Positions 13,028 through 20,369 of a DNA stretch of 64,000 nt are shown here, piece by piece (position 1 is the stretch's first letter; the number at the start of each line of letters is the position of its first letter). A model generated the notes under the pieces. The model worked only from the letters and a program-made list of their open reading frames with translations, was not told the DNA's origin and searched no databases. Origin of the DNA: a virus; IMG/VR virus record IMGVR_UViG_3300028836_000025, positions 1 to 64,000 of that record. The stretch is one strand, 5' to 3'. The position numbers and the translations under genes were made by a program.

Positions 13028-13783
13028 ATGAAAAGCTATAATATTAAAAACTACATACGATACAAGAATGATGTATCAAAGGCTATTTTACGCCTAGACG
13101 ATAAACCCTGGGAAGATTACACTCGAGACGAACTCATAGTGAAATTCTTACCCCTAGTAGAAAACCTATCTCGTAAATTCTCTACAGCCCAACAGGCTAG
13201 TGGAGTTATGGATATTACAGATCTCATCCAAGACGGGAGTCGAGGGTTGATAGCGGCGGTAGACAAAATCGTTTGGGAGACAGTGCTTGAGGCTGAAGAT
13301 CCAGAAAAGCGTCTGAAGTCCTTCTTATCTAAACGGGTTAAAGGTGCTATACGAAGAGCTATAGACATAAACCGCGGTACGATGCGTATTCCTGAACATA
13401 GGATAAACGAGATGCGAAAGAACAACTCAGGTGATAGAAAAGCTATTGAAGAGTTTTTCAACTCTGTATTCGTTAGCTTAGATGAGTTAGTTAGTAACTC
13501 AGACACCACGTATGACATACCCGACAATATCAAGAACTATAACCCAGATCTACTGACTTCATATATATTAAGTTTACTTCGCACCCACCTATCTAATGAT
13601 GAGGCTGAGGTCGTGATATTAAGCTACGGGCTTAACTGCGATCGTATATCTGCTAAAGCTATTGCTAGGAAACTTGGCATAAGAGGGAACAGCGCTTACG
13701 TGCGTGTTTCTCAGATGAAAAGGCAGGCGATAGATAAACTTATAAACAACGTAGAATACTCGCAAGTGGTTGACTTCCTGTAG
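13028..13783 (+). CDS. Sigma-70-family RNA polymerase sigma factor
   Basis: A 251-aa protein using ATG 13,028; a TTG at 13,016 is an alternative. Region 2 is visible around residues 35-125: ITDLIQDGSRGLIAAVDK (core binding, like DLIQEG..GL..A) followed by a basic segment and RGTMRIPEH. Region 4 is C-terminal: a helix starting LSNDEAEVVILSYG and then an HTH (AKAIARKLGIRGNSAYVRVS). It should redirect host RNA polymerase, most simply to the - strand late genes. No phage RNA polymerase gene is visible in the window, in keeping with this role. Confidence 0.85.
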   Translation: MKSYNIKNYIRYKNDVSKAILRLDDKPWEDYTRDELIVKFLPLVENLSRKFSTAQQASGVMDITDLIQDGSRGLIAAVDKIVWETVLEAEDPEKRLKSFLSKRVKGAIRRAIDINRGTMRIPEHRINEMRKNNSGDRKAIEEFFNSVFVSLDELVSNSDTTYDIPDNIKNYNPDLLTSYILSLLRTHLSNDEAEVVILSYGLNCDRISAKAIARKLGIRGNSAYVRVSQMKRQAIDKLINNVEYSQVVDFL

Positions 13784-13853
13784 GTTAGTGAAGCGAACCA
13801 ATGTAAAAATGTAAAAATCTGTGTAATTATATATATACACAAACCCAATACCA

Positions 13854-14411
13854 ATGAATGAATTAAATAACAAATTAGCTCAAGTCCAAACGAAGTTGAA
13901 GGCCAAGAAATCTTGCTACAACTCCTTTGGCAAATACTATTTTCGCAAAAGCGAAGATATACTAGAAGCGATAAAACCGTTTCTCCTCGAGCTCGATGTA
14001 TCTGTCATATTAAAAGAACAGATCGTAGCCACAGAACCTGTGCCTATGCTCGAGACCACAGCAATTTTCTCGGATGGCAATAATCAAATTGCCGCTACAG
14101 CTATTGTAGGCGTAGACCTTAATCAAAAAGGGATGCAGACCTCTCAGCAGTTTGGTGCCGCAAGTACTTACGGAAAGAAGTACGCGTTAGGTAATCTATT
14201 ATTAATAGACGATACCGAAGACGCAGACGCATCTAATAAGCACGGGAAGAATACCGCAGCGAAAGTCGCCGCAAAACCCAAAGAAAAATTAACTAAAGGC
14301 AGTGAGAAATTTAAGCTAGCAAAAGCTTATATAGAAAAAGGTGGAGATATCAGTGCTATTAAAGGTAAATATGATATGTCCGCGGCTGTCGAAAAAGAAT
14401 TAACTTCATGA
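13854..14411 (+). CDS. ERF-family single-strand annealing protein
   Basis: A 185-aa recombinase that anneals complementary single strands during phage recombination. The N-terminal half has the ERF pattern, ending in QQFGAASTYGKKYALGNLL and then the acidic DDTEDADA, equivalent to the G..TY..RYAL...L...DDD signature. The C-terminal 50 residues are a Lys/Ala-rich linker and helix. It overlaps the exonuclease start by ATGA, forming the classic annealase-exonuclease pair. A 70-nt AT-rich gap precedes it and may hold a promoter. Confidence 0.85.
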   Translation: MNELNNKLAQVQTKLKAKKSCYNSFGKYYFRKSEDILEAIKPFLLELDVSVILKEQIVATEPVPMLETTAIFSDGNNQIAATAIVGVDLNQKGMQTSQQFGAASTYGKKYALGNLLLIDDTEDADASNKHGKNTAAKVAAKPKEKLTKGSEKFKLAKAYIEKGGDISAIKGKYDMSAAVEKELTS

Positions 14412-15145
14412 TAGACAAAAAGGTGTTAGATAGGTTGAGGAACGACGAGGACTACTATGGCGAATTTGGCCAGCAGTTCTTAAGCAACTCAAACATAAGG
14501 ACTCTGTTGAGTAACCCTGCAGATCTTCGCGTACCTACACCAGATAACCCCAATTTTAAAATCGGTGGATACTTCCATACGATGATATTAGAACCAGAGA
14601 AAATAGAATCTTTTAAAATAATAGATGCTACAACTCGCAATACAAAAAAATACAAAGACGAAGCACAAGGTAAAGTTTGTATCTTACAACACGAAGTAAA
14701 CAACGTAGAAGTTATGGTTAAAACACTACTCAATAATTCTATCTGTAAAGATCTAATTAAGCCTTTATTAGGTGATGTAGTATATGAAGAACCCGGGGTA
14801 GTAGAGCTATTCGGGAATATGTGGAAAGGAAAAGCAGATATAATAAACCACGATGAAAAACTCGTGATAGATCTGAAGACTACCGGAGACATAGATAACT
14901 TTAAATGGTCTGCCTCTAAGTTCAACTATGACAGTCAAGCATACATATATAAAAAACTGTTTGGGTACGATATGCTATTTATAGCTATAGACAAAACCAC
15001 TAAGCAGATAGGTATATTTGACTGTTCAGATCGGTTCTACGAGACTGGAGAAGAGAAAGTTGTAAAAGCTACAGAGGTCTATGATTTATTCTATAAATCT
15101 AAAGACTTCGATCGAGACCAGTATTTAATATCAAAAACACTTTAA
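14408..15145 (+). CDS. PD-(D/E)XK exonuclease (RecE/exonuclease VIII-like)
   Basis: A 245-aa nuclease. GGYFHTMILEPEK (His57) is the N-terminal helix motif of RecE-type nucleases. GKADII (Asp144) and VIDLKTTGD (Asp155, Lys157) are the core, and SQAYIY (Gln177, Tyr179) the QxxxY motif. It would resect double-strand ends 5'-3', giving substrate to the ERF protein that is translated just before it. DUF3799/PDDEXK-type folds match this layout. Confidence 0.85.
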   Translation: MIDKKVLDRLRNDEDYYGEFGQQFLSNSNIRTLLSNPADLRVPTPDNPNFKIGGYFHTMILEPEKIESFKIIDATTRNTKKYKDEAQGKVCILQHEVNNVEVMVKTLLNNSICKDLIKPLLGDVVYEEPGVVELFGNMWKGKADIINHDEKLVIDLKTTGDIDNFKWSASKFNYDSQAYIYKKLFGYDMLFIAIDKTTKQIGIFDCSDRFYETGEEKVVKATEVYDLFYKSKDFDRDQYLISKTL

Positions 15146-15174
15146 AATTTATAAACCCTTAAAACCATAAAACA

Positions 15175-15366
15175 ATGGGAAGATTTAAACAAAAGACCTG
15201 TTCTATTTCAGGCAAACGATTCAGAGCGACCTCTGAGAACTTCTATGTTAACTCTAATGCGCAGGATAACTTCCATCCGTATCACAAGAGTTTTGACAAC
15301 TTTAGGAGAACCACTGGAGCTAGCGTAGCGCAGTGTAGAAAATTAGTTAACTTAATGAACGCATAA
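15175..15366 (+). CDS. Small basic conserved protein, 63 aa
   Basis: It contains CSISGKRF and NSNAQDNFHPYHKSFDNFRRTTG-type composition (Asn, His, Phe and Arg rich), a pattern that recalls small zinc/HNH-adjacent phage proteins, but only two Cys are present and no complete metal site is seen. It lies between the exonuclease and the SSB-like gene, suggesting a role with DNA. Function unknown. Confidence 0.6.
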   Translation: MGRFKQKTCSISGKRFRATSENFYVNSNAQDNFHPYHKSFDNFRRTTGASVAQCRKLVNLMNA

Positions 15367-15368
15367 CA

Positions 15369-15692
15369 ATGGCAAGTATTATTAAAACAAGTATCAACTT
15401 GGCAAACGTCCCCAAAGACAAAATCATCAACGGTAAAAAAGGTAAATATCTACCTATCACTATTACCATCAACGATGACATAGATCAGTTTGGGAATCAA
15501 GGACCAGTAGTTGTAGACCAAACTAAAGATGAGCGCGATGCTAAAGTAGCAAAGACATATCTTGGGAACTGTAAGGTTGTATGGACAAACGGAGAAAACG
15601 TGGACCCCGCTCCCTTCGAAGGGGGCAAACAAGCCCCCGCTGCCACTCCTGCGACTGCGGCTGTAGAACCAGAAGTAGACCTGCCATTCTAA
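15369..15692 (+). CDS. Single-stranded DNA-binding protein-like
   Basis: A 107-aa protein with a beta-rich N-terminal part (residues 1-70, consistent with a small OB fold), an Ala/Pro-rich linker (about 83-98) and an acidic, Phe-terminated tail EVDLPF. That tail matches the partner-binding tip of SSB proteins (DDDIPF in E. coli). It stands directly before primase-helicase. The OB fold itself is not proved by motif; the tail and location carry the call. Confidence 0.7.
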   Translation: MASIIKTSINLANVPKDKIINGKKGKYLPITITINDDIDQFGNQGPVVVDQTKDERDAKVAKTYLGNCKVVWTNGENVDPAPFEGGKQAPAATPATAAVEPEVDLPF

Positions 15693-15693
15693 A

Positions 15694-17409
15694 ATGAATG
15701 TAGAAAATCGAGAGATCAATGGATTTTTGATTGACCAATTCAATCAACATGGTCTTGAAGAAGGTGCGACGCAGGGGACTTGTCCCCTGTGTTCGTCTTC
15801 CAGGAAACCTGAGAATAGAAAAGCAAAATGCTCTAGCTATGATTGGGAACGTGGTCTCGGTACTTGTCACAATTGCGACACTAGTTTTCAACTACACACA
15901 TATCAACGCAAAGGCGCTAGCGAAAAGGTTTATACAAGACCTCAAACGGTAGCATCTAACAAGATATACACAAAAGTCGAAGACTGGTTTAAAGCTAGAG
16001 GTATATCTACGCAAACCCTACTAGACCTACGCGTAAGCGAAGGTAAAGAATGGATGCCTCAGACAAGTAAAGAGGAGAATACCATACAGTTTAATTACTT
16101 TATGGGTGACCAACTCATTAATATTAAATATAGAGATGGTAGAAAGAACTTCAAGTTATACAAGGGTGCTGAAAAGGTCTTTTACAACATAAACAGTGTT
16201 GTAGGGTTTGACTGGTGCGTTATAACAGAAGGTGAAATGGACGTGCTAGCCTTACACGAGGCAGGTATAACGAATGTGATCTCAGTTCCTAACGGAGCTA
16301 CGCTGAACTCGAACAACTTAGACTACCTAGACAATTGTATAGATTATCTAGAAGATAAAACCAAGATTGTTCTTGCAGTAGATGCCGACGAGGCTGGTCA
16401 AGCTCTTAGACAAGAGTTTATCCGGAGGTTGGGAGCTGAGGTTTGCTTTCTAGTTGATTTCAATGGGAACAAAGACGCTAACGATTATCTGTTAGCTCAT
16501 GGGACGAACGCCCTCCGTGAAGTAATATATAAAGCTTCACAAGTGCCTCTTGAGGGTGTATCAACACTACGAGATGTAGAGGGCGAGTTAATCGACTTTG
16601 TTAAACATGGGTTTAAACCAGGTTTTCAGGTTGGGCTAGAGAACTTCGATAAGATATTTTCTACATATACCTCACAGTTTATTACTGTAACGGGTATACC
16701 CAGTTCAGGCAAGTCAGACTTCGTGGATCAGATGTGCATAGGATATAATAAAAACTATCAATGGAAGACGGCGTTTGCCTCACCAGAGAATCAACCTATA
16801 CACCTACATGTCCACAAGTTGATGCGGAAGGTATGGGAGGACCTACCTACGCCAGGAGATATTGGCGGCGCTAAATGGGACCAAGTATCAGATCACGTTA
16901 ATGACAACTTCTACTTTATGGATATGGATAAGTATTCTCTTGAGGCTGTCTTACGTAAAGGTGCTGAACTCGTGAAACGCAAAGGTATTAAATGTCTTGT
17001 AATAGACCCCTTTAATAAAGTTAGAGACAGGAACGCTAGTTCAGATGACGTTAACAAGTATACGTTAGAATATTTAGAGAAAATAGAAATCTTCGCTAAG
17101 AAGTATGACGTACTAGTTATAGTAGTAGCTCACCCTACTAAGATGTATAAAGGTAGTGATGGTAAGATTGAAGAACCAACTATGTATAACATCAAAGGTG
17201 GAGGCGAGTGGTACGATGCTAGCTATCACGGCTTGCTGGTCCACCGCGACTACGAGGCTAGGACAGTTAAATGTAAAGTACTTAAAGTTAAGTTTCAGAA
17301 CTTAGGAGAGAACGGGGCCGAGGCTCATTTTAACTGGGAGCCTAGATCTGGTAGCTTTTTACCAATAGCTTCTGAAGTAATTGAAGAAGGAACTTTACCA
17401 TGGGAATAA
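15694..17409 (+). CDS. DNA primase-helicase (T7 gp4-like)
   Basis: A 571-aa bifunctional replication protein. The N-terminal zinc finger has CPLC (Cys30, Cys33) and CHNC (Cys58, Cys61). The TOPRIM domain shows EGEMD (179-183) and DADEAG (230-235). The C-terminal RecA/DnaB-type helicase has Walker A GIPSSGKS (334-341) and Walker B-like CLVIDPF, followed by VIVVAHPTK. It unwinds the fork and makes primers for the family A polymerase. It starts 1 nt after the SSB-like stop, and its end couples by TAATG to the next gene. Confidence 0.93.
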   Translation: MNVENREINGFLIDQFNQHGLEEGATQGTCPLCSSSRKPENRKAKCSSYDWERGLGTCHNCDTSFQLHTYQRKGASEKVYTRPQTVASNKIYTKVEDWFKARGISTQTLLDLRVSEGKEWMPQTSKEENTIQFNYFMGDQLINIKYRDGRKNFKLYKGAEKVFYNINSVVGFDWCVITEGEMDVLALHEAGITNVISVPNGATLNSNNLDYLDNCIDYLEDKTKIVLAVDADEAGQALRQEFIRRLGAEVCFLVDFNGNKDANDYLLAHGTNALREVIYKASQVPLEGVSTLRDVEGELIDFVKHGFKPGFQVGLENFDKIFSTYTSQFITVTGIPSSGKSDFVDQMCIGYNKNYQWKTAFASPENQPIHLHVHKLMRKVWEDLPTPGDIGGAKWDQVSDHVNDNFYFMDMDKYSLEAVLRKGAELVKRKGIKCLVIDPFNKVRDRNASSDDVNKYTLEYLEKIEIFAKKYDVLVIVVAHPTKMYKGSDGKIEEPTMYNIKGGGEWYDASYHGLLVHRDYEARTVKCKVLKVKFQNLGENGAEAHFNWEPRSGSFLPIASEVIEEGTLPWE

Positions 17410-18050
17410 TGAAAACAAAATTTAAAAACGCAAATGAAGCATATAATTACTTTCACGATCAAATTATTAGAATCGGTGTGGACTTCGCTGACACACGCGC
17501 TCTATTTAATATCGGCTTCACGCTTATGGAACCGCTTCAAAACGAAATTCATAACAAAGAAAGGAAATGGAGCTTAAGATACGCTGAAGCTGAATGGCTA
17601 TGGTATTTATCCGCAAACCCAAGCATAAAAGCTTTGGGTGATATATACGGCAAAATACCTGCCATATGGAAGCGCATGGCAGACGGGGAAGGGAACGTAA
17701 ACTCAAATTACGGTTGGCAAATAATCAGGAACGATCAAATGAAAAAGGTTGTTGATTTGATAAAAGCGAATCCCGACACCCGTCAAGCTGCAGTCTCCAT
17801 ATATGACGGAAAGGAAATAGATAAGTACAAAACAGACACACCCTGTACGTACGCAATTCAGTTTACTGTATTAAACGATAGACTAAACATGTGCGTTACA
17901 ATGAGATCTAACGATCTTTGGTACGGGTTCTGTAATGACCAATTCTGTTTTTCCGAACTGCAGCGATATGTAGCAGAAGCTACAGGGTACAAAATTGGTG
18001 AATACTACCACTTTGCCCACAATTTACACTTATACAATAATAAAATATGA
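17409..18050 (+). CDS. Thymidylate synthase / dCMP hydroxymethylase family enzyme
   Basis: A 213-aa enzyme (ATG 17,409 in TAATG; 17,400 also possible) that transfers a one-carbon unit to C5 of a pyrimidine nucleotide. Catalytic Cys146 is in DTPCTY, the phosphate-binding Arg in DTRQAAV, RSND at 166-169 and HNLHLY at 204-209. At the site where dUMP-specific enzymes have Asn (PFN), it has CND with Asp177, as in T4 gp42 (FRND), which uses dCMP. NSNYGW also matches T4 gp42. It is shorter than both families because it stops just after HLY. Substrate dCMP is therefore likely but unproved. Confidence 0.85.
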   Translation: MKTKFKNANEAYNYFHDQIIRIGVDFADTRALFNIGFTLMEPLQNEIHNKERKWSLRYAEAEWLWYLSANPSIKALGDIYGKIPAIWKRMADGEGNVNSNYGWQIIRNDQMKKVVDLIKANPDTRQAAVSIYDGKEIDKYKTDTPCTYAIQFTVLNDRLNMCVTMRSNDLWYGFCNDQFCFSELQRYVAEATGYKIGEYYHFAHNLHLYNNKI

Positions 18051-18220
18051 AACACCTAAAAGACCATGGATTAAACTACTTTCAGCATATGGGTGTGGCA
18101 TTTTGTTACGCGATAGAACTAGCTTTCATGCTAGTAGCCGCGATCATACACGGGCTTTTCCCGTTTGTGCTCAAGACATACGTCACCGATAGAATGAAAG
18201 AATTAATAAACCAAGAATGA
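18047..18220 (+). CDS. Small membrane protein (DUF6356-like)
   Basis: A 57-codon ORF overlapping its neighbours by ATGA at both ends. KHL..HGLNYFQHM at the N-terminus followed by a hydrophobic segment (about residues 16-43) containing a HGLFPF motif resembles small membrane proteins of the DUF6356 type, from memory. One or two transmembrane helices. Function unknown. Confidence 0.6.
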   Translation: MKHLKDHGLNYFQHMGVAFCYAIELAFMLVAAIIHGLFPFVLKTYVTDRMKELINQE

Positions 18221-18573
18221 TGAAAAATTTAATAACAATAGCGTTTATGCTGGCATGTTCAGCCATAAGCGCGCAAGACACGACTTGTGTTATGATTACA
18301 CAAAACGAGATAATAAACTTCGACTATCAAACTAGCGTAGTAATAGACCGAGAGCCCATTGGGGACGCGATCTTGCTACGAGTTAAAGAAACAGAAGTCC
18401 TTTGTTTACACCTACATGATTTAAAGCGAAGGTTCAGAGATGTCACAACCGCTTTTGATGATGGTGATTATCGTTACGATACTTTTAAAAGTAAAGACGA
18501 TGTATACTACACCCCATTTGGGTTTGGTGGCATGGTTGTTACGATCGGCCCACCTAGAAAAACGAGAAACTAA
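18217..18573 (+). CDS. Secreted or periplasmic protein, 118 aa
   Basis: Residues 1-20 form a clear signal peptide: basic start, hydrophobic core, and SAISA before Gln-Asp, a good signal peptidase I site (a lipoprotein site at Cys14 fits less well). The mature part is about 98 residues with three Asp/Tyr-rich strands and a Gly-rich end. No family recognised. An exported protein inside a replication operon is odd; superinfection exclusion or envelope modification are possible roles. Confidence 0.65.
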   Translation: MMKNLITIAFMLACSAISAQDTTCVMITQNEIINFDYQTSVVIDREPIGDAILLRVKETEVLCLHLHDLKRRFRDVTTAFDDGDYRYDTFKSKDDVYYTPFGFGGMVVTIGPPRKTRN

Positions 18574-19469
18574 TGACGTACTGCATATACCATATACCAG
18601 GAAAGAAAATAGGCGTAACGAATGACATAACAAACAGACTTGTGAACGAACAAGGTTATTCTGAAGATGATATCGAGATTCTAGAGATGTCTGATAGTTT
18701 TGACTACGTCTCTACTAGAGAGATAGAGCTACAAAAACAATTCGGGTATAGAGTAGAAACACTACTGTATAAAGATTTAAACACTAATAATATAACCCAA
18801 TTAAAGAAAATGGATATAAACGTAACAGACCAGACAACCACCTTCCCGTGTCCGGTTAACAAGCTTAAGGGTAGGCTCATGGATGAAATGGGTATGTCGT
18901 GGGTAACCAACGAGGGTAAATGCACTATAAGCATGGACTCTATAAGGTACATAATGGCGCACGTTCAAACGTCCCAATACACCAAAGAGAGATGCTTTAT
19001 ATATAACAAAGCCCTCGTTAAACACATTAGTGTCGCGCCACCACCTAAGGTGTTAGATAAAAACACCGGCACTGGTAGAAAATCTCGAGACAAAGATTAC
19101 TACAGCAAGAGATCTTCGCCTGCTAGGGTGGCGAGTTGTGACACGGATGGTTTATTTGCCGCACAGGTGTCAAACATGCGGATGTTCGATGCGATTCGAG
19201 CTTGGGCTAAGGAAAGAGGTTTGTACGACAAAGGTGATACTAAGACCCAGTACTTAAAACTTATGGAAGAAGCCGGAGAGCTTGGTAGAGCTATATTAAA
19301 GAGTGATCAGCCAGAGATTGAAGACGCTATAGGTGACATGGTTGTGGTATTAACTAACCTAGCCCACTTAGCGGGAACATCAATTGAAGAGTGTACCAAT
19401 GGAGCGTATTCAGTTATAAGTAAGCGCACCGGGAAAATGGTTAATGGGACATTTGTAAAAGACAAATAA
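18573..19469 (+). CDS. GIY-YIG-like / MazG pyrophosphohydrolase fusion
   Basis: A 298-aa two-part protein starting by TAATG. Residues 3-65 resemble a short GIY-YIG nuclease domain: CIYHIPGKKIGVT replaces GIY...YIG, an Arg lies in NRL at 22-23, and STREIELQKQFG carries the conserved Glu. Residues about 204-290 are MazG-like, with EEAGE (232-236) and EDAIGD (250-255), the EExxE...ExxD metal site of nucleoside triphosphate pyrophosphohydrolases. A basic linker (about 165-185) joins them. Possible roles are lowering (d)NTP or (p)ppGpp levels, with a DNA-targeting module. The N-terminal match is less certain. Confidence 0.75.
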   Translation: MTYCIYHIPGKKIGVTNDITNRLVNEQGYSEDDIEILEMSDSFDYVSTREIELQKQFGYRVETLLYKDLNTNNITQLKKMDINVTDQTTTFPCPVNKLKGRLMDEMGMSWVTNEGKCTISMDSIRYIMAHVQTSQYTKERCFIYNKALVKHISVAPPPKVLDKNTGTGRKSRDKDYYSKRSSPARVASCDTDGLFAAQVSNMRMFDAIRAWAKERGLYDKGDTKTQYLKLMEEAGELGRAILKSDQPEIEDAIGDMVVVLTNLAHLAGTSIEECTNGAYSVISKRTGKMVNGTFVKDK

Positions 19470-19470
19470 T

Positions 19471-19758
19471 ATGAGCGATAGAGAAATAATGAATGCCAAG
19501 GGCGGCAAAGCCCGTTACGAGCATACTAAAACAGCTAAACGTAAAACGCTTAATTTCAGAGACCCCGTTGTAGAGCGGGTCTGCACTAAGTTTATTGAGC
19601 GATCTGACTTAGGGCTTGAAAAATATGGGCGTACGCTACACGACGAAAGAACAGGTGGTCATAAAGACTTACTCGGATATCTCACAGATGTTCAAGAGGA
19701 GTTGATGGATGCAATTTTATATATCCAAGCCGCCAGAGAAGACCTGCTCGATGGGTAG
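19471..19758 (+). CDS. MazG-like nucleotide pyrophosphohydrolase, phage type
   Basis: A 95-aa protein. LGLEKYGRTLHDERTGG followed by DVQEELMDAILYI is the pattern of small phage MazG-like proteins (all-alpha NTP pyrophosphatase fold): the EEL.D residues fit a metal site. It may hydrolyse a specific dNTP, for instance to limit incorporation of an unwanted nucleotide. It lies directly after the MazG fusion, so two related enzymes are adjacent. Activity is inferred. Confidence 0.7.
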   Translation: MSDREIMNAKGGKARYEHTKTAKRKTLNFRDPVVERVCTKFIERSDLGLEKYGRTLHDERTGGHKDLLGYLTDVQEELMDAILYIQAAREDLLDG

Positions 19759-20239
19759 AAAAACAACGTTTAAAACCAAGAGTAGAAAAAGAGGTCCAGT
19801 GAGGTCTAAGAAGGTTTCCTATGATGGGATAACCTTCGCCTCCGGGCTGGAGAAGTACATGTATATGGCGCTACAGAAAGCTAAGATCAAATGCGAGTAC
19901 GAGGGTGAAACCTTCGTTTTGCAAGATGGCTTTATGTGTGATCTACAGTGTTACGAGCGGCAAGGTAACGGGAAGGGTAATATGGTAAACCGAGGGGAAA
20001 AGAAAATATTACCTATAAGATACACCCCCGATTTCCTTGGAGATGGATTTATAATAGAAACTAAAGGTAGGGCAAATGAAAGTTTCCCTTTACGGTGGAA
20101 GATGTTTAAAAAGCAGGTAAATGCTGACCGACCACATGTAACTTTATATAAACCTCAAAACCAAAAAGAATGCGATAAAGTTATAGAATTAATATTAAAT
20201 AAAAGAAAAGATGAGAAAAATAATAGGTTGGGAAATTAG
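19751..20239 (+). CDS. PD-(D/E)XK endonuclease (DUF1064 / phage resolvase type)
   Basis: A 162-aa nuclease from ATG 19,751, which overlaps the previous stop. After a basic N-terminus, SGLEKY (Glu34), YTPDF (Asp94) and IETKGR (Glu103, Lys105) form the PD-(D/E)XK core. This layout matches DUF1064 and T7 endonuclease I-like enzymes that cut branched DNA before packaging, or degrade host DNA. It overlaps the next ORF by 29 nt. Confidence 0.8.
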   Translation: MGRKTTFKTKSRKRGPVRSKKVSYDGITFASGLEKYMYMALQKAKIKCEYEGETFVLQDGFMCDLQCYERQGNGKGNMVNRGEKKILPIRYTPDFLGDGFIIETKGRANESFPLRWKMFKKQVNADRPHVTLYKPQNQKECDKVIELILNKRKDEKNNRLGN

Positions 20240-20369
20240 TCTAGGATTTTACCCAGGAATGCTACTAGGATTTAGATCCTATATAGACGATAGTGATAAA
20301 AGTAATCACGTGTTATATCTACCGTTTGTAGATGTTTGTTTAACCCTACACACTGCACCTAATGGCTAG
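20211..20369 (+). CDS. Small conserved phage protein, 52 aa
   Basis: Opens with MRKIIGWEISLGFYPGMLLGFRSY and contains HVLYLPFVDVCLT. The GWEISLGFYPG..LGFR and YLPF.D.C.T blocks look conserved in hypothetical phage proteins beside ribonucleotide reductase, from memory. Overlaps both neighbours (the reductase start lies within its last codons). Function unknown. Confidence 0.6.
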   Translation: MRKIIGWEISLGFYPGMLLGFRSYIDDSDKSNHVLYLPFVDVCLTLHTAPNG

